A program made the position numbers and the translations under genes. A stretch of DNA of 64,000 nt from positions 124,001 through 188,000 of the forward strand of contig CANNCA010000007.1 of the NCBI GenBank assembly GCA_947503005.1, in the 5' to 3' direction. Below the pieces are notes generated by a model. That model was not told the DNA's origin and ran no database searches. It saw nothing but the letters and a program-made list of their open reading frames with translations. Shown here one piece after another: positions 10,160 to 18,500 of the stretch. This DNA is from an uncultured Flavobacteriaceae bacterium (GTDB taxonomy: Bacteria > Bacteroidota > Bacteroidia > Flavobacteriales > Flavobacteriaceae). Within the stretch, counting starts at the first letter, position 1, and each line of letters opens with the position of its first letter.

Positions 10160-10599
10160 AATCCTTGTTGTTTGTTAGTTTAAATAAAGTTTTGAAGTTG
10201 TAAGGTCAAATCTAAAATTCAGGTTGGTTAAACGTTAAATAAAACCCAACTAAGCAGTAATAATAGCAAAATTATGTGAAAAAAAACCAAATAAAACTCA
10301 ATATTTTGATGAGTGAGATAATATGTTTTTTTATAAAAAAACTAGAATATGTTTATTGACACCCCGTGTTAATTGGGAAGACCGAAATATATTCTCTCCT
10401 ATTTTATTAATTTCGAATTCTAAAAGATTAACAAAGCTCAGGACAATTGTTATGTATTTTACTACATTTTGCCTTTTTTTATGGCTTACTATAACGTTGT
10501 AATTATGATAATGTGGTCAGATATGGAGTTCGAAAACTTAGCAGTGAAACGGAATTCGACATTAATAGCTATTTATACTATTTTTTTGTCTGATGCGAT
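10160..10599. other. Intergenic region upstream of susC
   Basis: A gene-free stretch of about 440 bases, strongly AT-rich. It separates the 3' end of the methyltransferase gene from the start of susC, both on the minus strand. Its susC-proximal third contains two TAnnTTTG-type boxes on the minus strand (10207-10214 and 10267-10274). I see no convincing small gene; a short plus-strand frame from 10469 runs into the methyltransferase gene and looks like chance. Confidence 0.6.
10267..10301 (-). promoter_or_regulatory. Candidate Bacteroidota promoter for susC
   Basis: On the minus strand, TAATTTTG at 10274-10267 matches the -7 consensus TAnnTTTG. A TTG at 10301-10299 lies 24 bases upstream, slightly more than the usual 17-23. 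The predicted leader would be about 100 bases. A second perfect -7 box (TAGATTTG, 10214-10207) lacks a well-placed -33 element. Confidence 0.3.
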
Positions 10600-11781
10600 T
10601 TATGCGACCTTTTCACAGTTCAGTATAAGATACTTGTCATTTATATCAGTAACAAAAAATAAATAGGTTAAACCACCATCTCTAATTTTGTGCTTTTTCT
10701 TGATTTCGGAAACCGTTTTTGGGAAATTTCTAGTTGCTATATTGGCCTGCGTATCTTTGAGAAAAGGATTCGCCCTCTTATCATACGAAATGCAATCCTT
10801 TATTAAAAACCTTCTACCTGGAAAATCCACAAGTGCCATTGATGTGTATAAATGTGTATGTTTATGAACTTTCTTTAAGCAATACCTATTTCCCACTGTT
10901 TTGAACGCCCCGGATTTTAATATGGCCGCGTTGGGCTCGTATAAATAGTTTAAAGGTGAATGAAATGAAGAACTGGCTTCAGTTTCCTCGTCAAGTAGAA
11001 AATCAAATGTCTGCGAGCTTGATTTCCCAAGGTTAACTGTTTTTGCTTGAATAGCACCGACATACCCCTTTTTCAAAACCCAAAGTAACTCTTTCACATC
11101 GTTGTTTACAGCTACTATATGTAATTCTTTGACGTTCTTAAGGTCTTTTATGGCAGCGGTTATGTCTAAAAAAGGTGATGATTTTATTATTATGTTGTCA
11201 GTTTTATCAAAAAATAGTTCGAATCGGTCAATTACGTTAGGAATGCAATCCGATAAATGAAAAACTTTACCCTTTTTAGCACTTCTGCGAGAAGGATCTA
11301 CAAATATCCAGTCAAATCGCTGCTTTGAATCGTTTAAAAATTTGATTCCGTCACCTGTAATTGTTTCGATATTTTGAACTCCAAGAATCTTGAAATTATG
11401 CGCTGCGATTTTGGCTAAATATGAATCTATTTCGCAGTAGAAAACGGTGTCCATTTTACGACTGAAAAAATAGCTGTCCACACCAAACCCACCGGAAAGG
11501 TCTAGAAGTGATTTTCCGAATGGAATTGTTGATTTATACTGCGCTGTCGCTTCCGAAGAAGTTTGCTCTATATTCAGTTTTGGAGGATAGTAAATTTGAG
11601 GAGTTTTGAACCAAGTTGGAAGTTTTTTTTCGCACTTTTTTTTTGATTCAATTTGTTCGGCAAGTTCTTTATTGGAAATTGTGTCAAAAATTGGCTTTTT
11701 AAACAAAAATGACACAATGTCAGTACCTAAATTATTATTTATAAAACTTTGTACATCAGTATTTAAGGTGTCTTTATTCAA
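10600..11781 (-). CDS. Class I SAM-dependent methyltransferase, THUMP-like family
   Basis: A predicted SAM-dependent methyltransferase of 393 residues. The SAM-binding motif I is LLDLSGGFGVDSYFF (about residue 92-106), motif II ends in an acidic residue (FYCEID), and the motif IV-like catalytic loop reads FVDPSRRS. The C-terminal part (YLYEPNAAILKSGAF ... KRANPFLKD) matches the C-terminal THUMP-like region of a Bacteroidota family annotated by structure rather than function. An RNA or protein target is not established. The gene is last in the minus-strand operon that begins with tsaD and rsmE, starting 7 bases after the AI-2E permease gene. That company with translation-modification genes is compatible with an RNA substrate, but this is inference. 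Confidence 0.85.
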   Translation of the reverse strand: MNKDTLNTDVQSFINNNLGTDIVSFLFKKPIFDTISNKELAEQIESKKKCEKKLPTWFKTPQIYYPPKLNIEQTSSEATAQYKSTIPFGKSLLDLSGGFGVDSYFFSRKMDTVFYCEIDSYLAKIAAHNFKILGVQNIETITGDGIKFLNDSKQRFDWIFVDPSRRSAKKGKVFHLSDCIPNVIDRFELFFDKTDNIIIKSSPFLDITAAIKDLKNVKELHIVAVNNDVKELLWVLKKGYVGAIQAKTVNLGKSSSQTFDFLLDEETEASSSFHSPLNYLYEPNAAILKSGAFKTVGNRYCLKKVHKHTHLYTSMALVDFPGRRFLIKDCISYDKRANPFLKDTQANIATRNFPKTVSEIKKKHKIRDGGLTYLFFVTDINDKYLILNCEKVA

Positions 11782-11788
11782 AGAAGAA

Positions 11789-12877
11789 TTATAAGTTTTT
11801 AGTCAATGACTTCACAATCTTGTTTTCCGCTAAAAATTCCTTTAAAATGACCTTTATTGCGGTGTATCCCGGTACCGCTATGATCATTCCCGTCACTCCA
11901 AAAAGTAATCCCCCAATGATGATGACCAGAAAAATTTCAAGCGGGTGTGATTTCACACTATTCGAAAAAATAAATGGTTGGGAGAAAAAATTATCAACCA
12001 GTTGTCCTACCACAAAACCGATCATCACATAGCTTGTTTTCGGCAAGATTACAGTGCTGAAATCGGCACCTAAATTGCTGGTCATTGAGAGTATCAACAT
12101 GAGCACTCCGCCAATGATTGGACCTACGTATGGAATCAAGTTCAAAAGGGCACATAAAAAAGCGATAACAATGGCATTTTCGATGCCAAAAATGAAGAGC
12201 ACAATGGAGTAAATTACAAACAGAATTAGTATCTGAAAAACAAGGCCAACGAAATATCTTGACAACAAATCCTTGATTTTTGCTATGGAATTTTTCAGGC
12301 GCCCTTCTTTGTTGTTCGGGATGAAGACCATAAGGCCATCCTCGAACAGTTTACTATCCTTTAAAAAGAAGAAGGCTATAAAAAGAACTGAAAACAGCCC
12401 AACACTTAGACTTCCTAATATACCGACAAATGAGTTCAAGAAATTGGGAATGAAACCAAAATCAAAATTGGCGAATACTTTAGACTGCTTGATACTTTCT
12501 TCTATATCCAAAGAGCTTACTCCAAAATAGTCGGTAATTTGGCGATAGAGGTTTTCGACATTGGCCTGTAAAGCATCAATGTTCAGAAGTGATAAGTTTT
12601 GGCCTTGTTGCACCAATAGCGGAATGAACAAGGCAATGATACCGGCAATGATACCAATCAATAAAAGCATGGTGGCGATTACCGCGATCGTGTTGTTGAA
12701 TTTTAATTTTCGCCTTAAAAATAGTACAATGGGTCTTCCTATTAATGAAATGACACCTGCAATCGCGATATACGATAGTACAGATCTAATTTGATACAAG
12801 AAGTAACCTAGTATGAAAACTCCGACTATGATGCCAAGTGCGCGCAAAATACCTTCAGAGATGGTTTTGGAAGTCAT
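11789..12877 (-). CDS. AI-2E family transporter (PerM-like permease)
   Basis: An integral membrane protein of 362 residues with about seven to eight hydrophobic helices. It has the family layout: two or three N-terminal helices, a soluble amphipathic middle (about residues 95-150), then a C-terminal helix cluster with LLNLIPYVGPIIGG and the PLEIFLVIIIGGLLFGVTGMI block. The family was named for autoinducer-2 export, but members have been linked to other activities such as ion antiport, so the substrate here is open. It lies between the DUF4159 gene (3 bases upstream) and the methyltransferase gene (7 bases downstream) and is surely cotranscribed. Confidence 0.9.
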   Translation of the reverse strand: MTSKTISEGILRALGIIVGVFILGYFLYQIRSVLSYIAIAGVISLIGRPIVLFLRRKLKFNNTIAVIATMLLLIGIIAGIIALFIPLLVQQGQNLSLLNIDALQANVENLYRQITDYFGVSSLDIEESIKQSKVFANFDFGFIPNFLNSFVGILGSLSVGLFSVLFIAFFFLKDSKLFEDGLMVFIPNNKEGRLKNSIAKIKDLLSRYFVGLVFQILILFVIYSIVLFIFGIENAIVIAFLCALLNLIPYVGPIIGGVLMLILSMTSNLGADFSTVILPKTSYVMIGFVVGQLVDNFFSQPFIFSNSVKSHPLEIFLVIIIGGLLFGVTGMIIAVPGYTAIKVILKEFLAENKIVKSLTKNL

Positions 12878-12880
12878 GAA

Positions 12881-13531
12881 TCAGTTTTTAAAAACGTAAG
12901 ATATTATATTTGCCCCCATTCGCAATGCTTTTTCGCGTACCTCTTCAGGATCGTTATGTACACTGGGGTCTTCCCAACCATCACCTAAATCTGATTCGTA
13001 TGTAAACAGCAACACTAAACGATTTTCGTGAAAGATCCCAAATGCCTGAGGTCTTTTACCGTCGTGTTCATGAATTTTAGGTAAACCCTCAGAAAATTTA
13101 AATGTTTGCGAGAAAATGGGATGGTCCGCACCCACTTCTTCCAGCTCTTTATTAGGAAAGACTTTTAGCAATTCCTTACGTAAATACGGCTCCATTCCAT
13201 AGTTGTCGTCAATATGCAAGAAACCTCCTGAAAGGAGGTACGTTCTTAGGTTTTCTGCTTCTTCCTGTGAAAAGACAACGTTGCCGTGACCTGTCATATG
13301 TAAAAAAGGATATTGGAAAATGGTGGTATTGCCGATTTCAACAGTATTTGGCTTTTCGATGATTTCTGTGTCGATGTTTTGGTTACAGAATCGAATAAGG
13401 TTTGGTAATGCGGTGGGATTAGCATACCAATCTCCCCCGCCGTTATATTTTAAAATTGCAATTTCTTGCGAATGCATAAATACACCGTGTAAAAAGAAAA
13501 CTATCAAGAATATCCGCGTAAGGTATATCAT
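12881..13531 (-). CDS. DUF4159 domain protein, exported
   Basis: A protein of about 216 residues with an N-terminal signal peptide (IYLTRIFLIVFFLHGVF) and one DUF4159 domain. Recognisable pieces are ILKYNGGGDWYANPTALPN, FLHMTGHGNVVFS, LSGGFLHIDDNYG and NRLVLLFTYESDLGDGWED. The fold is thought to resemble glutamine-amidotransferase-like domains, but the function is unknown. I prefer the Met at 13531 because it gives a normal signal peptide; a Met at 13561 is also in frame and would add ten residues. It is the third gene of the tsaD operon, 109 bases or more after rsmE. Confidence 0.8.
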   Translation of the reverse strand: MIYLTRIFLIVFFLHGVFMHSQEIAILKYNGGGDWYANPTALPNLIRFCNQNIDTEIIEKPNTVEIGNTTIFQYPFLHMTGHGNVVFSQEEAENLRTYLLSGGFLHIDDNYGMEPYLRKELLKVFPNKELEEVGADHPIFSQTFKFSEGLPKIHEHDGKRPQAFGIFHENRLVLLFTYESDLGDGWEDPSVHNDPEEVREKALRMGANIISYVFKN

Positions 13532-13670
13532 GAATAAGCTACTTAAATATGGTAAGTTCAAATTTAGGAATTATCATGTTGAAAAAACGTAAAAAAGAAG
13601 ATTGAAAGAATTTAGCGTTGTTTGTTTGATATGCTCTGTGTTTCCTTTTCAGGGGAATGCGGAGTATTTT

Positions 13671-14378
13671 CTACCCGTTATTAATACTATTCACAACTGT
13701 ACAGGCTACAATTGCCGCTGTTTCCGTCCTTAGACGATTTCTACCCAAAGAAACTGGTAGAAAGCCATTCTCGTAGGCAAGTTCGATTTCAGGTTTTGAA
13801 AAGTCACCTTCAGGTCCTATCATAATAGTGATATCCTTATCAGGAGCAACTCTTCTTTTAAGGTCCATTTTTTCTTCTTGTTCACAATGTGCAATAAACC
13901 TGAGACCTGTAAAACTTTGGGCCATGAATTCGTTAAATGTTATTGCATCGTTCAGTTTAGGAAGGTAAGTCTGTAATGATTGTTTCATTCCGGATTGAAC
14001 TACTTTTCTTAATCGTTCTATTTTTATGGATTTTCTTTCCGACCGTTCACAAATAATCGGGGTAATTTCGTTCACGCCAATTTCAGTGGCCTTTTCTAGG
14101 AACCATTCAAATCTATCATTCAATTTTGTTGGTGCTACTACCAAATGCAGCCAGTGTCGCGTTGGGTGTGTTTTGGTCACGTCAATTATTTCTACCCTGC
14201 ATTTCTTCAAATTGGCGGAAATAATCTTTGCTTCGAACAAATATCCTTGGCCATTGGTAATATTGAGAATGTCGCCTTCTTTTTTTCGAAGCACTTTTGT
14301 GATGTGTTTACTTTCCTCCTCTGTAAAAGTGAATTGAGAAACACTGCTATCTAATTTGGGGTCATAAAATAATTGCAT
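13671..14378 (-). CDS. rsmE: 16S rRNA (uracil-1498-N3)-methyltransferase RsmE
   Basis: Methylates N3 of U1498 in 16S rRNA using S-adenosylmethionine, in the cytoplasm. The 235-residue protein has the N-terminal PUA-like part (HITKVLRKKEGDILNITNG) and the SPOUT domain with EKATEIGVNEITPIICERS, IMIGPEGDFS and SLGRNRLRTETAA, the last forming the SAM-binding knot. Length and motifs are normal for the family. It follows tsaD by 31 bases, and a roughly 140-base gap separates it from the DUF4159 gene, so an internal promoter for the distal genes is possible. Confidence 0.96.
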   Translation of the reverse strand: MQLFYDPKLDSSVSQFTFTEEESKHITKVLRKKEGDILNITNGQGYLFEAKIISANLKKCRVEIIDVTKTHPTRHWLHLVVAPTKLNDRFEWFLEKATEIGVNEITPIICERSERKSIKIERLRKVVQSGMKQSLQTYLPKLNDAITFNEFMAQSFTGLRFIAHCEQEEKMDLKRRVAPDKDITIMIGPEGDFSKPEIELAYENGFLPVSLGRNRLRTETAAIVACTVVNSINNG

Positions 14379-14409
14379 AATCTGTGGGCTTTCTGTTCTA
14401 AATTCAAGA

Positions 14410-15438
14410 TTAATTTTCTAAACTGTAGCGGGCTTTGGCTGTCACCTCTTTGGTGGCAAATTCTTTTTCCTTAAATTTCAGATATCCTACAATGCCTATC
14501 ATTGCAGCATTATCCGTACAATATTCAAATTTAGGAATATAGGTCTTCCAACCCATTGTCTTTTCCGCATTATTAAGAGCATTTCTTATTCCAGAGTTGG
14601 CCGAAACGCCTCCGCCAATTGCTATTTGAGTGATTCCTGTTTGCTTAACGGCTGTCTTGATTTTATCCATCAGTATTTCAATAATTGTAAACTGAATGGA
14701 TGCACAAATGTCGTTTCTATTTTCCGAAATGAAATCAGGATTCTTAATTGTCTCCCGTTGTACGAAATATAGTATACTTGTTTTAAGTCCGCTAAAACTA
14801 AAATTCAGACCATCAACTTTAGGCTTCGGGAAGGGAAAAGCCCTAGGACTGCCCAACTGTGCATATTTATCCAATAGGGGGCCACCTGGATAAGGAAGTC
14901 CTAAAATTTTAGCACTCTTGTCAAATGCCTCCCCCACAGCGTCATCAAGGGTTTCTCCTAAGATTTCCATATCAAGATAATCTTTGACCAAAACTATTTG
15001 GGTATGGCCCCCACTGATGGTCAAGGCTAGAAAGGGAAATGTTGGCGCTTGCATGCTTTCGTCGGCAATAAAATGGGCTAAGATATGCGCCTGCATGTGA
15101 TTCACTTCAATTAACGGAATATCAAGACCCATGGCTAAGGACTTTGCAAATGAGGTGCCTACCAATAGTGAGCCCATGAGTCCCGGTCCGCGAGTAAAAG
15201 CTATGGCTGATACTAGTTTTTTATCGATATTTGCTGAGCGTAATGCTTGGTGCACAACAGGAACAATATTTTGTTGGTGTGCTCTTGAGGCAAGTTCAGG
15301 GACAACACCCCCGTACTCCTCATGAATTTTTTGCGTTGCTACAACATTGCTCAACACCTTTTTATTGCACAAGACAGCGGCAGATGTGTCATCACAAGAA
15401 GATTCTATCGCAAGAATATAAATAGTTTCGGTTTCCAC
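14410..15438 (-). CDS. tsaD: tRNA N6-adenosine threonylcarbamoyltransferase TsaD
   Basis: Catalyses transfer of the threonylcarbamoyl group to A37 of ANN-decoding tRNAs. The metal-binding HMQAHILAH motif is present, as are ILAIESSCDDTSAA at the N-terminus, SGGHTQIVL, FSFSGLKTS and GGGVSANSGIR. I place the start at a GTG at 15438, giving 342 residues, the normal family length. The in-frame ATG at 15540 would add 34 hydrophobic residues not found in this soluble enzyme and would run into the divergent tamB coding region. It heads a five-gene minus-strand operon. Confidence 0.93.
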   Translation of the reverse strand: METETIYILAIESSCDDTSAAVLCNKKVLSNVVATQKIHEEYGGVVPELASRAHQQNIVPVVHQALRSANIDKKLVSAIAFTRGPGLMGSLLVGTSFAKSLAMGLDIPLIEVNHMQAHILAHFIADESMQAPTFPFLALTISGGHTQIVLVKDYLDMEILGETLDDAVGEAFDKSAKILGLPYPGGPLLDKYAQLGSPRAFPFPKPKVDGLNFSFSGLKTSILYFVQRETIKNPDFISENRNDICASIQFTIIEILMDKIKTAVKQTGITQIAIGGGVSANSGIRNALNNAEKTMGWKTYIPKFEYCTDNAAMIGIVGYLKFKEKEFATKEVTAKARYSLEN

Positions 15439-15471
15439 AAGTTTGGAATAAAAATTGAAGTAATCAACGCA

Positions 15472-15499
15472 CAAAGTTAAAACATTAACAACTATCAAA
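15472..15499 (-). promoter_or_regulatory. Candidate promoter of the tsaD operon
   Basis: On the minus strand TAACTTTG (15479-15472) matches TAnnTTTG exactly. TTTG (15499-15496) lies 16 bases upstream, one base short of the usual minimum spacing. The transcript would begin some 25-30 bases before the GTG start at 15438. The element overlaps the presumed tamB start region on the other strand. Confidence 0.35.
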
Positions 15500-15526
15500 A
15501 AACTTAGAAAAATACTGCTGAGAATA

Positions 15527-18500
15527 GTGTTGGTGTTCATACTGATAGCTGTCTTGGGTACAATTATTCTCTCTTTACCTGCTGTTCAGACGCGCTTGGC
15601 AAAGGTTGCCACAGATTCGATAAACGAAGAATTTAATACAAATATCAATATTGATAAGCTTAGGGTTTCCCTTATTTCATGGGATACTTCATTGAAGGGC
15701 GTCTACATCGAAGATTACGAAAAAGACACGCTTTTTTACATTAATGATTTGACCACCTCAATTCTGAGCGTTCGTAACCTTACCAAGGGCAAGTTGGAGT
15801 TTGGTGCCATACAAATTGATCAACTTGATTTTAAATTAAAGACCTATAAGGATAGTGTCGGTACCAATCTAGAAGTTTTTATAGACAAATTAGATGATGG
15901 AAAGCCAAGAAGGCCCGGTACGCCTCCTTTCTTTTTCTCCTCTTCAAATGTCGAAATTACAAACAGTACATTTAGGCTTCTGGATGAGAATCGGGAGACT
16001 GAAAAACTTTTAGATTTCACGAACCTGAACATAAATGCTACGGCATTTCAGATTTTAGGACCAGAAGTGACCACGAACATTGGGGCTATGTCATTTACAA
16101 GCCATCGCGGCGCTGTAGTAAATAAGTTGGCAACCGAATTTAAGTATACCAAACAGCAGATGCGTTTTGATTCTTTGAGCATAAAAACTCCTGAATCAGA
16201 ACTGAAGGGAAGTCTTGTATTCAACTATGATCGTAAAGATTTTAAAGACTTTTTGAACAAGGTGAATGTAGTTGCTGAGTTTTCCGATTCAAAAGTTGCC
16301 CTTGACGAACTAAACATTTACTATGATCAGTTTGGCAAAGGAAAAAAAGTGGATTTTTCCTCGAAAATCAATGGTGTTTTGAATGATCTCAATACTGAAG
16401 AGCTTTTCGTGCAGTCAGAAAATACGGGTATTCGCGGAGATTTCAATTTCAAGAACCTTTTTAGTAAAAGTGACCCGTTTGTGATGAATGCGCAAATGAA
16501 AAACGTAACAACAAGCTACTATGAATTACGCTCGCTGCTACCTAATATTTTAGGAAAATTACCAACCTCATTCAAAAAATTGGGTCAGTTTACAGTACGG
16601 GGTAATGCAATCATTTCAGAAACTACCATCGATGCCAAAGTAAATTTGAACACCGCCGTGGGAAGTAGTTACGCTGATTTGGAACTGACCAATATCAACA
16701 ACATCGACAATGCCACTTATAAAGGTTTTGTCTCGCTCATTGATTTTAACCTTGGTGATTTCGTGGAGCGACAGAGCTTAGGAAAAATCACCTTGGATTT
16801 TAACGTAGAGGGGGAAGGTCTAGCGGCAAAAAACCTGAATACAGAAGTCATCGGTCAGGTATATTCGGTTAACTTTAATGGATACAATTACCAAAACTTA
16901 AAGGTTTCTGGAATCATTAAGGACCAACTTTTTGATGGTTCGGTTCTAAGTTATGACGATAATCTCAAATTCAATTTTAAAGGACTGGCCGACTTTGGTT
17001 CAGAAAAGAACAACTTTAATTTCATCGCTTCGGTTGACTATGCGGACCTCAAAAGGTTGAACTTCATTAATGACAGCGTTTCAATTTTTAAGGGAAATGT
17101 GAATATGGACATCACCGGAAATTCTCTGGATGATATAGTTGGTGATATCAGGTTCACAAAAACCAATTTTCAAAATAAGAACGATACTTATTATTTCGAA
17201 GATTTTAAAATTTCTTCAACCTTCGATAATGATTCCACACGAACTATTGATATCAATTCGACCGATATCATCACGGGTTACATGAGAGGAAATTTTAAAG
17301 TGAAAGAACTTGGAAAACTTGTACAAAACTCATTAGGTACGGTCTATACCAACTACAGACCTTTTGAAATTTCGGGTGGTCAAACATTGGCTTTCAATTT
17401 CAAGATTTATAACAAAATTGTCGACGTTTTCTTTCCTGAAGTTACTTTTGACCCAAACACTTTCATTAAGGGCGATATCATAGCTGATGAAGGCGATTTC
17501 AAACTTAATTTCAAGTCACCAAGTATTTCTGCCTATGGTACTAAAGCCGATAAAATAGAATTGAAGGTCGACAATAAAAACCCGCTGTTCAATACTTATG
17601 TTTCAATGGGTGATCTTTCTACGCCTTATTATGATGTCAAAGATTTTAACCTTATTAACACAACGCTAAAAGACACCTTGTTTTTTCGAACGGAATTCAA
17701 GGGCGGTAGTGAATATGATGATAGCTACAACTTGAATTTTTACCATACCTTCAATAGCCAGAATAAGTCGGTTATAGGTCTAAAAAAGTCAGACGTCAGT
17801 TTCAAAGGCAATACCTGGATTTTAAATAAAGATGGTAACTCACAAAATAAGGTAATTGTCAACAGAAGTTTGGATAGTATCTCGATTCAAGAGATTGTAA
17901 TGAACAACAGTGAACAGGAGCAAATTCGATTACGGGGGCAATTGGCCGATTCTACATACAAAGATTTACAGCTTCAGTTCAAAATTGTCTCTTTGGATAA
18001 AATCGCTCCGGTAATTGACAGTCTTAAATTGAAAGGAGAGATTAATGGTAACCTTAATATTCTGCAAAAAGATGGAATATACTTACCAAGTTCGAACTTA
18101 GCAGTTGATGACTTTTCCGTAAATGATATTCGGCTTGGAGATTTGACCATGAGTATTGTAGGAAATCGTGATTTAACTGATTTTCGTGTGAATTCACAAA
18201 TTACTGATAATGGTATCGAAAAATTAGGAGTCGTAGGAAGTATTGATAATTCAGGAGAAATACCACAAACAAATCTATTGGCAAATTTTCGAAACTTTGA
18301 TTTGGAACCCTTTAGTCCCTTGGGCGAAGGGGTCATAGACCATATTCGGGGAAGTGCAAACGGAAGCGTCAGAATTATGGGTGATATCAACGGCCCAGAA
18401 ATGAACGGTCTTTTAACCCTGGACAATGCAGGTATCGCAGTGCCATATCTCAATGTTGATTACGCGTTCGCGCCCAATTCTAGGGTTCGCCTTTCAGATC

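Noticed and set aside
10469-10666. 65-codon plus-strand frame upstream of susC
   Set aside because: It overlaps the 3' end of the methyltransferase gene on the other strand and lies in AT-rich DNA; likely chance.
15439-15540. N-terminal 34-residue extension of TsaD from an ATG at 15540
   Set aside because: The extra residues are hydrophobic, absent from this soluble family, and overlap the tamB coding region; the GTG at 15438 gives the usual length.
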